From Asticcacaulis excentricus (GTDB lineage Bacteria; Pseudomonadota; Alphaproteobacteria; Caulobacterales; Caulobacteraceae), in the NCBI RefSeq assembly GCF_003966695.1, contig NZ_AP018827.1, positions 1,178,001 to 1,242,000 on the forward strand: a stretch of DNA of 64,000 nt, read 5' to 3'. The translations under genes and the position numbers were made by a program. Shown here in pieces: positions 18,807-27,650 of the stretch. Positions within the stretch are counted from its first letter, which is position 1; every line of letters begins with the position of its first letter. Under the pieces are notes generated by a model, which saw nothing but the letters and a program-made list of their open reading frames with translations, did no database searches and was not told the origin of the DNA.

Positions 18807-18940
18807 AAACCCGCGTTTAATGCGTTATGGCTTGCGCCGCAACGCCGCTTACGCTATGAGCCGCGCTTCGCTGTAACAGCTTCACCCTTTCTTCGCGTCC
18901 GCATCCCTGCTGGCCGGACGTTTTTAAGGACTTAATAGAG

Positions 18941-19165
18941 ATGAAAAAAGACGGTCACCCCGACTATCACTGGATCACGGTTACCCTGACCGACGGTTCG
19001 TCCTATCAGACCCGCTCGACCTACGGCAAGGAAGGCGCTGTCCTGAACCTCGACATCGACCCCCGCACGCACCCGGCGTGGACCGGCGGTCAGAACACCC
19101 TGCTCGACCGCGCTGGCCGCGTGTCGCGCTTCAACAACAAGTTCGGCGGTTTCCTTAAGAAGTAA
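18941..19165 (+). CDS. rpmE: 50S ribosomal protein bL31
   Basis: A 74-residue protein with the HPDYH start, TRSTYGKEG and [10 protein letters not shown] segments of bL31. It has no cysteines, so it is the zinc-free form. It forms a single-gene unit with a clear terminator about 25 bases after the stop. Confidence 0.95.
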   Translation: MKKDGHPDYHWITVTLTDGSSYQTRSTYGKEGAVLNLDIDPRTHPAWTGGQNTLLDRAGRVSRFNNKFGGFLKK

Positions 19166-19190
19166 GCCCCGAGACTTCGTTGAAAGTTTC

Positions 19191-19224
19191 AAAACCGGCT
19201 CAGGCAACTGGGCCGGTTTTTTGT
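19191..19224 (+). terminator. Rho-independent terminator of rpmE
   Basis: AAAACCGGCTCAG pairs with CTGGGCCGGTTTT (one G-T wobble) around a GCAA loop and is followed by more T. It lies directly after rpmE. Confidence 0.88.
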
Positions 19225-19292
19225 TGCTCCTCTCCCTGCAAAGCGGGAGAGCCGCGTGAAGTCGATGACAGGCAAGGTTCAACCGGGTTAAA

Positions 19293-19392
19293 AACCACAG
19301 ATTTCACAGATCAAGAGAGTCTAACGGCAGCTTTATCTGGATTAATCCGAGGCGCAAAGCGCCCATCTGTGCAATTTGTGTCATCTGTGGAT
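19293..19392. repeat. ACCACAGATTTCACAGAT inverted repeat, copy 1
   Basis: The left arm AACCACAGATTTCACAGAT (19293-19311) is matched by a right arm with ATCTGTG, TTTGTGTC and ATCTGTGGAT (19365-19392). Between them is the small hairpin GGCGC-AAA-GCGCC (19351-19363). The same design recurs at 49331-49424, including a GGCGC-N3-GCGCC centre. Confidence 0.8.
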
Positions 19393-19426
19393 ACCTTCTC
19401 TTCCTGCACGCTGGGAGCCGGGATGC

Positions 19427-20572
19427 TTATGGCACCACGGTCACAAACAGATAGGTGGCGAAGATCACCAGATGCGTCACGCCCTGCAACACGGTCGTAC
19501 GGCCGGTGCCCAGTGAAAAGATCGACACCACGAACGACAGCAACAGCAGGACCATCGACTTGGTATCGAGCCCCAGCGACAGAGGCCAGCCCATGACGAC
19601 GCTTAAGACCGCTACCGCCGGAATAGTCAGGCCGATGGTCGCCAGCGCCGAGCCCAAAGCGAGGTTGAGGCTGGTCTGAAGGCGGTTACGGCGCGCCGCC
19701 TTGATGGCCGACAGGCTTTCCGGCGCCAGCACCAGAGCCGCGATCAGCACCCCTACCACGGCCAGCGGCAGACCTGCGCCCACCACCGCCTTTTCAATAT
19801 GCGGCGACAGGCTCTTGGCCAGCAGCACCACCCCGGCCAGCGCCACGATCAGCACGCCAAAGGCGATCAGGGTCTCTTTCAGCGTCGGCGGCTCGGCATG
19901 GGCGTCGGGTTTCAGGTCACCTTCGCCCGACGGCAGGAAGTAGTCGCGATGGCGCACCGTCTGCACCAGCACAAAGGCGCCATAAAGGATCAGCGACACC
20001 ACGGCGACGAAGATCAGTTGCGACGGCGAAAAGAATGGCCCCGGCACGGAGGAGGTGAAGTTCGGCAGGACCAGAGACAGACAGGCCATGGCCGCCAGCA
20101 CGCACAGGGCCGAACTGACGCCTTTGAGCACAAAGCGCTGCTCGTGATGGCGCACCCCGCCAACCAGCAGACAGATGCCGACAATACCGTTCATAATGAT
20201 CATGATCGCCGCAAACACCGTGTCGCGGGCCAGAGTCGCTGTATCACCTGACCCCGACAGCATCAGCGACACGATCAGCGACACCTCGATAATGGTCACG
20301 GCAATGGCCAGAACCAGCGTGCCGAAAGGCTCACCTACGCGGTGCGCCACGACTTCGGCATGGTGCACAGCCGCCAGAACGCAGCCCATCATGAGGACCG
20401 CCGCCCCGATCACACCCGCCAGCCCGAGATAAGACAGTTGCGCCAGATAGGCCCCCATCCCCAAAAACGGTACGACCAGCGTCCATAAGGGCAGAACCGC
20501 GTGCATGGGGGTATGCGGCTTGGGAGACTCTGCCGACAAAGCGTTATGGCTTTCGGGTTGGGTTCCTGGCAT
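19427..20572 (-). CDS. ChaA-type calcium/sodium-proton antiporter
   Basis: A 381-residue inner-membrane cation/proton exchanger of the CaCA superfamily. It shows the paired alpha repeats: EPFGTLVLAIAVTIIEVSLI in the first half and LAPESLSAIKAARRNRLQTSLNLALGSALATIGLTIP in the second, each with the acidic residue expected to bind cation. About eleven membrane segments are visible. The ATG at 20572 has AGGAG upstream, with somewhat long spacing; a TTG at 20620 would add 16 residues. Whether calcium, sodium or potassium is carried cannot be read from sequence. Confidence 0.87.
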   Translation of the reverse strand: MPGTQPESHNALSAESPKPHTPMHAVLPLWTLVVPFLGMGAYLAQLSYLGLAGVIGAAVLMMGCVLAAVHHAEVVAHRVGEPFGTLVLAIAVTIIEVSLIVSLMLSGSGDTATLARDTVFAAIMIIMNGIVGICLLVGGVRHHEQRFVLKGVSSALCVLAAMACLSLVLPNFTSSVPGPFFSPSQLIFVAVVSLILYGAFVLVQTVRHRDYFLPSGEGDLKPDAHAEPPTLKETLIAFGVLIVALAGVVLLAKSLSPHIEKAVVGAGLPLAVVGVLIAALVLAPESLSAIKAARRNRLQTSLNLALGSALATIGLTIPAVAVLSVVMGWPLSLGLDTKSMVLLLLSFVVSIFSLGTGRTTVLQGVTHLVIFATYLFVTVVP

Positions 20573-20688
20573 TCGGTCGCGTAGCTCCTGTGTGGCGAGG
20601 GGATGGCCCGGACGGATCAACAGGCCTTTGTTCTGACATAGGGTGCCCGGTCACCGTTTCAAACCCGGACGGAAGCGATTTGTGCGGT

Positions 20689-21105
20689 TTATCCCGGTTC
20701 CCAGCCCGGCGGGGCCATTTCAAATCCGGCAAAATCAAAGCCCGGCGCGACCGTGCATCCGACCAGAGTCCAGTCCCCCAGGCTCTCTGCGCTTTGCCAG
20801 CCGCCGACCGGCACCACGCCCTGCGGCCTCTGCCCGCTCAGCACATCCGGCCCCAACACCACCTCCCACCCCTGCCCTTCGTGATGCAGGCGGAGTTTCA
20901 GCGGCGCACCGGCATAGTAGTGCCAGACCTCGACGGCATCTATGCGATGCCAGTGCGAACGCTCCCCCGCCTGAAGCAGGTAATAGATGCACGACGACGC
21001 CCCGCGCCCGCCCGAAGGGTTGTCGCGGAAGGTTTCGACATAGTGCCCGCCTTCCGGATGCGCCTGCATCCGCAATTCAGCGATGATAGCGTGAGCGTCG
21101 GTCAT
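20689..21105 (-). CDS. DUF985 cupin family protein
   Basis: A 138-residue cupin of the DUF985 type, with HPEGGHYVETFR, SHWHRIDAVEVWHYYAG and the late VGCTVAPGFDFAGFEM motifs. The histidines of SHWHR could hold a metal, but no enzyme activity is established for this family to my knowledge. A strong AAAGGAG site lies before the ATG. It is a single-gene unit. Confidence 0.88.
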   Translation of the reverse strand: MTDAHAIIAELRMQAHPEGGHYVETFRDNPSGGRGASSCIYYLLQAGERSHWHRIDAVEVWHYYAGAPLKLRLHHEGQGWEVVLGPDVLSGQRPQGVVPVGGWQSAESLGDWTLVGCTVAPGFDFAGFEMAPPGWEPG

Positions 21106-21132
21106 GGCGCGTCTCCTTTGCAGCCCTTAGCT

Positions 21133-21230
21133 TAGCGGAATGATTTCAAACGGAATCATTCCGCTCAAGCCGCCATTGAGGCGGCGGCCAAGGTGGCGAG
21201 GCCACCACCCGGCGAGGGGCGAAACAAAAA
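21133..21230 (+). repeat. Long dispersed repeat, copy 1 (near argB)
   Basis: The element starts with a hairpin (GCGGAATGATT pairing with AATCATTCCGC at 21135-21164), then CTCAAGCCGCCATTGAGG, CGGCGGCCAAGGTGGCG, paired GGTGGC/GCCACC, CCCGGCGAGGG and an AACAAAAA end. An almost identical element lies on the other strand at 57058-57152, also in an intergenic space. Confidence 0.85.
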
Positions 21231-21272
21231 GCTAGATCATTATGTTTCTACCAGAAATCATAATGATCTAGC
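21231..21272. repeat. Long perfect hairpin upstream of argB
   Basis: GCTAGATCATTATG (21231-21244) pairs perfectly with CATAATGATCTAGC (21259-21272), and inner TTTCT pairs with AGAAA, leaving an ACC loop and one bulge. It is not followed by a T run, so it is not a standard terminator. It sits 132 bases before the argB start. Confidence 0.75.
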
Positions 21273-21403
21273 CTGAATTTTGCGACGCATCAGGCATAAA
21301 ACGCTAATGACACGCCGCCGCATATCCTGTAATGCGCGCGCTCATCGTACTGTCACCTTTTGCTGATACGCCGTCAGGTGTAACCGGGGTAAGTCTTCCT
21401 GAA

Positions 21404-22342
21404 ATGATCATTCAGACCGCCACGACCGAAACCATCGAAGAAAACGGCTGGGCCACGGCCAAAACCCTGGCCGAAGCCCTGCCCTTTATCCAGATCTACG
21501 ACCGCGAAATCGTCGTGGTGAAGTACGGCGGTCACGCCATGGGGCAGGAAGAAACGGCGCGCATCTTCGCCTCGGACATCGTGCTGCTGAAACTGCTGGG
21601 CATCCATCCGATCGTCGTGCACGGCGGCGGGCCGCAGATTTCGGCCATGCTGGGCCGGGCGGGCGTCAAATCGACCTTTATCGACGGCCTGCGCGTCACC
21701 GACGAAGCGACCATGGAAATCGCCGAAATGGTGCTGTCGGGTGCGGTGAACAAGGAAATCGCCTCTTGGATCACGCGCGCCGGTCAGGAAGCCGATGTGC
21801 GCGGTGTCGGGCTGTCGGGCAAGGACGCCAGCCTGATCACCGTTGAAAAGGCGACGCGCCTGAAAAAAGACCCGGATTCGATGATCGAACAGGTGGTCGA
21901 TCTGGGTTTTGTGGGTGAGCCCAAGCGCGTGGACGACAAGCTGCTGCGCACCCTGATCGGTGATCTGGAACACGACTATGTGCCGGTCATCGCCCCCATC
22001 GGCGTAGCCGAAGACGGCGCGACCTATAACATCAATGCCGACACCGTGGCCGGGGCCGTGGCGGGCAAGATGAACGCCAAGCGCATGTTGCTGCTGACCG
22101 ATATTGCCGGCGTGCTGGACGGCGAAAAGCGCCTGATCCGTCAGATGACGGTATCGGAAGCCAAGGACCTGATCGAAACCGGCGTCGCCGTGGGCGGCAT
22201 GATCCCCAAGCTCGAAACCGCCATTGCCGCCATCGACGCCGGCGTGGAAGCCGTGGTTATCCTCGATGGCCGCCGCCCGCACGCCATGCTGGTCGAGTTG
22301 TTTACTGAGCACGGCGCGGGCACGCTGATCACGCGGGATTAA
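21404..22342 (+). CDS. argB: Acetylglutamate kinase ArgB
   Basis: ArgB phosphorylates N-acetylglutamate in the second step of arginine synthesis. The 312-residue protein has VVKYGGHAM near residue 39, the substrate loop VVHGGGPQI, and the nucleotide-binding NINADTVAGAVAGKMNAKR followed by LLTDIAGVLD. The ATG at 21404 gives a length close to the family; an ATG at 21332 in the same frame has no better ribosome-binding site. The order argB, HAD nucleotidase, dapD matches an arrangement common in Caulobacterales. Confidence 0.94.
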   Translation: MIIQTATTETIEENGWATAKTLAEALPFIQIYDREIVVVKYGGHAMGQEETARIFASDIVLLKLLGIHPIVVHGGGPQISAMLGRAGVKSTFIDGLRVTDEATMEIAEMVLSGAVNKEIASWITRAGQEADVRGVGLSGKDASLITVEKATRLKKDPDSMIEQVVDLGFVGEPKRVDDKLLRTLIGDLEHDYVPVIAPIGVAEDGATYNINADTVAGAVAGKMNAKRMLLLTDIAGVLDGEKRLIRQMTVSEAKDLIETGVAVGGMIPKLETAIAAIDAGVEAVVILDGRRPHAMLVELFTEHGAGTLITRD

Positions 22343-22348
22343 GTCAGA

Positions 22349-22465
22349 TTTAGCCACGAAAAACACGAAAATCTCGAAAATTCAGTCCGCTCACACAGGG
22401 ATGGCTCTTGTAAAATCAGGCGCAAAAAGCCTGCTTTTTCAGCTTTTCGTGTTTTTCGTGGCCAA
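22349..22465. repeat. GCCACGAAAAACACGAAAA inverted repeat, copy 1
   Basis: GCCACGAAAAACACGAAAA (22353-22371) is matched perfectly by its reverse complement at 22444-22462, 72 bases apart, filling most of the gap between argB and the nucleotidase gene. Inside, GGCGCAAAAAGCC forms a small stem. A weaker copy of the arms flanks 49214-49523. Confidence 0.85.
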
Positions 22466-22530
22466 GACCTTTTATCGCGACGCCCAACAAAACACTTGAA
22501 CATACACAGGTAAAATCCGAAACAGGCGGT

Positions 22531-23181
22531 ATGAGCCCGCATGTTCAAAACCTTCCGCACGTTTCCACCTGGCTGTTTGACCTCGACAACACCCTCTATC
22601 CGCCCGAAGCCGAGGTCATGGCTCTGGTCGAAGGCCGCATGACCGATTTCGTCATGCGACAAACGGGCCTGCCGCGCGAAGAGGCGCGCACGCTTCAGAA
22701 AAAATACCTCTATGAGCACGGGACGACGCTCGCCGGGCTGATGGCCTATCACGACATCGACCCCTATGCCTTTATGAACGAGGTGCATGACGTGTCGCTG
22801 GATGGCCTTGTGCCCGATGCGACCTTGAATGCCGCCATCACCGCCCTGCCCGGCCGCAAGCTGGTCTTCACCAATGGCGACGAACAGCACGCCTATCGCA
22901 TTCTTGACAAGCTGGAGATGACCCCTCTGTTCGAGGATGTGTTTCATCTGGGCCATGCCGACCTGATCCCCAAGCCGAACCTCGTTACCTTTCACCGCAT
23001 GATGCAAAAGCACGCGGTGACCGGTCCCGAAACGGCCTTCTTCGAAGACAGCCCGAAAAACCTCAAACCCGCGCACGAACTAGGCATGACCACCATCCTC
23101 GTCGGCCCGCACGCCGACGCCAATGCCGATGCGTTCGTGCACATCCGGGCGGCGTCGCTGAAAGTTTTCCTTACGGAATGA
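22531..23181 (+). CDS. Pyrimidine 5-prime-nucleotidase, HAD superfamily
   Basis: A 216-residue HAD hydrolase of the SDT1-like pyrimidine 5-prime-nucleotidase group, expected to dephosphorylate UMP or CMP. Motif I is FDLDNTLYP (16-24), motif II VFTNG near residue 111, motif III the Lys of IPKPN, and motif IV FFEDSPKN. The cap domain lies between motifs I and II. It sits between argB and dapD. A physiological link to arginine or lysine synthesis is not evident. Confidence 0.88.
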   Translation: MSPHVQNLPHVSTWLFDLDNTLYPPEAEVMALVEGRMTDFVMRQTGLPREEARTLQKKYLYEHGTTLAGLMAYHDIDPYAFMNEVHDVSLDGLVPDATLNAAITALPGRKLVFTNGDEQHAYRILDKLEMTPLFEDVFHLGHADLIPKPNLVTFHRMMQKHAVTGPETAFFEDSPKNLKPAHELGMTTILVGPHADANADAFVHIRAASLKVFLTE

Positions 23182-23244
23182 ACGGCGTTCAAAATTAACT
23201 TGACGCATTGGGAATTCTGAACCATGTTCAGTGAACGCCGTTCA
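23179..23244 (+). promoter_or_regulatory. Twin TGAACG-N-CGTTCA palindromes around a possible promoter
   Basis: TGAACGGCGTTCA (23179-23191, overlapping the nucleotidase stop) and TGAACGCCGTTCA (23232-23244) are the same interrupted palindrome with G or C at the centre. Their centres are 53 bases apart, close to five helical turns. Between them TTGACG (23200-23205) could be a -35, followed 17 bases later by a weak CATGTT. Likely paired operators for the genes that follow. The regulator is unknown. Confidence 0.5.
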
Positions 23245-23269
23245 CAGGCGTGTCACGGAGATCATGGTC

Positions 23270-23611
23270 ATGTTCAAACCGATTGCCCTTATCCTGTTCG
23301 CGTCTGCCCTTGCCCTGCCCGCCGCCGCGCAGGACAGCCTTGAAAACACCTCCAAGGCCGCGGCCAATTCGGTCGAAGCCACCGCCCAGTTGTCGGGCGC
23401 CGGCGTGATGGTGGTGGCCGGCAGCGCCGCCCTGCCCTTTGTCGCCGTCGGGGCCTCAGCCGAAAGCACCGGTGCGGCGATCCGCGATTCCGGCGAGGCC
23501 GTCTGGGACGAAGCCAATAAACCGCTGACGGTCAGCCCCGAAACCGTGGTGGCGCAGGACGCGCCGAAGGTTCCAAACGAGGCCGAAAAGCCGCAAAAGA
23601 AGGCGCAGTAA
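23270..23611 (+). CDS. Small secreted alanine-rich protein, uncharacterised
   Basis: A 113-residue exported protein: signal peptide MFKPIALILFASALALPAAA, then a helical stretch with a glycine- and alanine-rich hydrophobic segment (GAGVMVVAGSAALPFVAVGASAE), and a charged lysine- and proline-rich tail. The hydrophobic segment might insert in a membrane. The ATG at 23270 has GGAG at nine bases; the ATG at 23264 is too close to that site. It is followed after one base by a DUF2145 gene, so the two are surely co-translated. No function known. Confidence 0.72.
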   Translation: MFKPIALILFASALALPAAAQDSLENTSKAAANSVEATAQLSGAGVMVVAGSAALPFVAVGASAESTGAAIRDSGEAVWDEANKPLTVSPETVVAQDAPKVPNEAEKPQKKAQ

Positions 23612-23612
23612 G

Positions 23613-24416
23613 GTGTGGCGGGCGGCGCTGCTAGCTGTATCCCTGCTCCTGCCCACCGGCGCGTGGGCGGGCAACGAATCCGGCGACAGCGCCGCCAACG
23701 CCAAACCGCATTTCAGCCCGCCGGAAGCCGCCGCCTTCGCCAAACAGATCGAGCAAAATCTGGCGGCCAGGGGCGCGCGGGTGGCCATCGTCTTTCGCAC
23801 CAGCCGCGCGCACGACAAGCTGCCGCCCGGCATCGCCTATACGCACGGGGCCTTCTGGGTCCACAGCGACATCACCACCGCCGGCGGACGCCACCTTCAG
23901 GGCTATGCGGTCTATAATCTCTATCACGGCGACGGAAAGACCCTGCCGGTCAGCCAGTCCTATCTGAAGCAGGACTTCCCTCTGAATTTCGCCAGCGTCT
24001 CGGCCGAAGACGATGTCGGGGTCATAATCCCGACACCGGAAATGCAGCGGCGGCTGCGGGCGCTGATCGGCACGCCCGCCTATGCGCGCCTGCACGTCAG
24101 CGACTATTCGCTGGTATCCAATCCGCTGGAGGCGAAGTACCAGAACTGCGTCGAATTTGTGCTGGATGTCGTCGCGGCGGCGGCATGGGAGACCGACTCC
24201 TACCCTCAGATCAAGGCCAATCTGACGCGCTGGTTTGAACCGACCACTGTCAAGGCCGGCTTCGTGCAACGCACGCTGGGGCCGATGGCCGATGCGCGCC
24301 TGCGCACCGACGACCACCCCGGCGCGATCCGTACCGCCACCTATGAGAGCCTGTCGGCGTTTATGCTCAAACATGAACTGGCGACAGAGGCGTATGTGAT
24401 CAGGCGCACTCAGTAA
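23613..24416 (+). CDS. DUF2145 periplasmic protein, probable NlpC/P60-like fold
   Basis: A 267-residue exported protein beginning at GTG, with a 19-residue signal peptide. It matches DUF2145. His78 in YTHGAFW and Cys179 in QNCVEFVLD come in the order expected for a permuted NlpC/P60 (papain-like) catalytic pair; this fold assignment is my inference. AGAAGG near the end of the upstream gene serves as ribosome-binding site. It is coupled to the small secreted protein and preceded by twin palindromes. A peptidase or amidase acting on the cell envelope is the leading guess. Confidence 0.75.
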   Translation: MWRAALLAVSLLLPTGAWAGNESGDSAANAKPHFSPPEAAAFAKQIEQNLAARGARVAIVFRTSRAHDKLPPGIAYTHGAFWVHSDITTAGGRHLQGYAVYNLYHGDGKTLPVSQSYLKQDFPLNFASVSAEDDVGVIIPTPEMQRRLRALIGTPAYARLHVSDYSLVSNPLEAKYQNCVEFVLDVVAAAAWETDSYPQIKANLTRWFEPTTVKAGFVQRTLGPMADARLRTDDHPGAIRTATYESLSAFMLKHELATEAYVIRRTQ

Positions 24417-24516
24417 ACAGCGCCTGAGCGTGAGCGAAAAAAGAAACCTTGATCCGAAGGATCATAGGTCTTAAGGCCCTGTCATTCCTTCTTTGACAGA
24501 CCTTATGAGAGCCGCC

Positions 24517-25377
<861 letters not shown>

Positions 25378-25454
25378 ACCGGTTGACGCTTATCCCGTGG
25401 CCCACCACACTGCCAGGCCAGAAATATAAGGCCAAGAATAGAGGGATGAGACGG

Positions 25455-26909
25455 ATGAGACTGCGCGGATGGGCTGCGGCCCTGTGTCTTATGGTGTGGG
25501 CAAGCCCGCTGGCGCAGGCCGCAGAGCCGGTCACCACAGCCGCCCCGGCAACGGCCGACAAGCCGCGCGTCTTCGTCCTGACCGATATCGAGAACGAACC
25601 AGATGATGCGGAGTCTCTGGTGCGGTTCCTGACCTATGCCAATCAGTGGGATATCGAGGGTCTGGTCGCGACCACCTCCATCCATATGCGCCACCACACG
25701 GCCCCGGAGCGCATCCGCCAGATTGTGCGCGCCTATGGGCAGGTGCAGCCCAACCTCAACCGCCACGAACCGGGCTATCCGTCCGCCGAACACCTCCTGT
25801 CTGTGGTCAGCGAAGGCCCGCAAGCCTATGGCATGACGGCCGTGGGGAAGGGCCTGACCTCGCCGGGGGCTGAGCAACTTATCCGGGCGGTGGATCGCCG
25901 CGATGAGCGTCCGCTGTGGGTGCTGGTGTGGGGCGGCCCCAATACGCTGGCTCAGGCCCTGCATAAGGTGCGCGCCACGCGGAGCAAGGCCGAACTGAAG
26001 CGCTTTGTGGCCAAGTTGCGCGTCTATACCATCTCCGATCAAGACGATTCCGGCCCATGGCTACGTCAGACCTTTCCGGACCTTTTCTATATCGCCAGCC
26101 CCGGTATGCACGACGGCGGCGCCTATCACCACGCCACCTGGTCGGGCATCAGCGGCGACCGTTTCCACGGGCGTTTTGTCGGTGCGGATTTCAGTCTGGT
26201 CGATGTGCCGTGGCTGCAAACCCACATTATGAGCAAGGGGCCTCTGGGGGCCGAATACCCGAAACCCATCTATCTGATGGAAGGCGATACCCCCAGCTTC
26301 CTGTACCTGATCAATAACGGTCTGGGCGCGCCCGAACACCCCGACTGGGGCAGTTGGGGTGGGCGTTATGAGTTCTACACCCCACCGCCCGCGCGCTGGC
26401 ACCTGATCCCGGAAACGCGGCCTTTGTGGACCGATGCCGAGGACGAGGTGCTGGGGGTCGATGGCAACTGGCACACGAGCAATCACGCCACCATCTGGCG
26501 CTGGCGTCAGGCCTATCAGAACGACTTTGCCGCACGCATGGACTGGACGATCAAGCCCTATGCCGAGGCCAATCACCCGCCGGTGCCAATACTGTCGCAT
26601 CCGGATCGTTTAACGGCGCGGCTGGGGGACACGCTGTCACTCAGCGCCGAAGGCTCCACAGACCCCGATAAGGACGCACTGAGCTTTGAGTGGTTTGTCT
26701 ATGGCGAAGCCGGCGGCTTTACGACCTCTAACGGGCGCAATGGCCGCATGGTGACCATCGCCAATGCCGATCAGCCCAAAATTAACCTGACCATCCCGAA
26801 AAACAGCGTCTTCCGCACCGGCACCCTGCACGTCATCGTGGCCGTGACGGACAAAGGCACCCCGGCCCTGACGCGCTACAAGCGGGTGATCATCGACGTG
26901 AAGCGGTAG
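25455..26909 (+). CDS. Secreted DUF1593 nucleoside-hydrolase-like protein
   Basis: A 484-residue exported protein. The signal peptide runs [22 protein letters not shown]. The first 330 or so residues match the DUF1593 domain, a relative of inosine-uridine nucleoside hydrolases with [19 protein letters not shown] in place of the usual calcium-binding DTDPGIDD. A C-terminal cadherin-like beta domain follows (about 390-484). A glycoside- or nucleoside-cleaving role is likely, with the substrate unknown. AGAGGG lies nine bases before the chosen ATG; a second ATG is three codons upstream. Confidence 0.85.
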   Translation: MRLRGWAAALCLMVWASPLAQAAEPVTTAAPATADKPRVFVLTDIENEPDDAESLVRFLTYANQWDIEGLVATTSIHMRHHTAPERIRQIVRAYGQVQPNLNRHEPGYPSAEHLLSVVSEGPQAYGMTAVGKGLTSPGAEQLIRAVDRRDERPLWVLVWGGPNTLAQALHKVRATRSKAELKRFVAKLRVYTISDQDDSGPWLRQTFPDLFYIASPGMHDGGAYHHATWSGISGDRFHGRFVGADFSLVDVPWLQTHIMSKGPLGAEYPKPIYLMEGDTPSFLYLINNGLGAPEHPDWGSWGGRYEFYTPPPARWHLIPETRPLWTDAEDEVLGVDGNWHTSNHATIWRWRQAYQNDFAARMDWTIKPYAEANHPPVPILSHPDRLTARLGDTLSLSAEGSTDPDKDALSFEWFVYGEAGGFTTSNGRNGRMVTIANADQPKINLTIPKNSVFRTGTLHVIVAVTDKGTPALTRYKRVIIDVKR

Positions 26910-26974
26910 GGGCAGCATTACCAAGCTAGTTCTGCAACAATTTCCCAACTCCGCCGACGAATTGCGAAGAATTT

Positions 26975-27631
26975 TTAGATCGGATAATTAGAGTAAACCT
27001 TCTTAAGGTCTTGGTCGCGCGCGATGCTCACCGGTGTCACTAACTCACGCACGAGAACCTTGGTCATGCAGGCTTTACGATCCAAACCACGACATTCGGG
27101 ATCAACGATTGCCCGTTTGGCAATCAGGTCCTTTGCGGGACCCTTGAGCACACCCAAATCGCCAATTCGCTGACGTTCCCCCAGCTCAATCCCAGCAGCC
27201 TCAAAGGCTAGATAGGCCAGTTCGCTACAGTAGATGGCGCGATTTTCGAATGAAAAATATACGTCATAAGGTCGGCCGTAGAGACGTTTGGCTTCCGAAA
27301 AAACTTGCTGCCTCTGGCGAATCGTCAAGGCTTTCGGACGATAGACGGCGACACGCGCGAACTTGCCGCGTTGCGTCCACTCCCTCAAAGGTGTCTCTTT
27401 TACCGGTCCGACGGCTTCGACCACCATCCAACCGGATGAAGTGTGTTTGACAATGCCCATGTGGGTGTAGAGGCTGCGGCTGGCGACCAGAATGGCCTTT
27501 GATTGCTGGCTACGCGAAGTCTGGAATATCAGGTCGCCCTGATGCAGGTCCGGCATGGGACAGAACCACCGGACCAGACCGAACATCAGAAGAATAAGCG
27601 CCGCCGCGCCCGCCAATCGCCAGATTTTCAT
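26975..27631 (-). CDS. YiiX/YebB-like permuted NlpC/P60 cysteine peptidase
   Basis: A 218-residue membrane-anchored enzyme of the YiiX (Peptidase C92) group. An N-terminal hydrophobic segment (about 8-24) anchors it, then GDLIF (32-36), His57 in YTHMGIV and Cys135 in YCSELAY form the permuted papain-like pair. Such enzymes are thought to act on amide bonds in envelope components or lipids. The ATG at 27631 lies 19 bases after the reductoisomerase stop on the same strand, so the two genes form an operon. A short inverted repeat AACTTT-GTTC-AAAGTT lies in that gap. Confidence 0.82.
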   Translation of the reverse strand: MKIWRLAGAAALILLMFGLVRWFCPMPDLHQGDLIFQTSRSQQSKAILVASRSLYTHMGIVKHTSSGWMVVEAVGPVKETPLREWTQRGKFARVAVYRPKALTIRQRQQVFSEAKRLYGRPYDVYFSFENRAIYCSELAYLAFEAAGIELGERQRIGDLGVLKGPAKDLIAKRAIVDPECRGLDRKACMTKVLVRELVTPVSIARDQDLKKVYSNYPI

Positions 27632-27650
27632 TGCCACCCCTGAACTTTGT

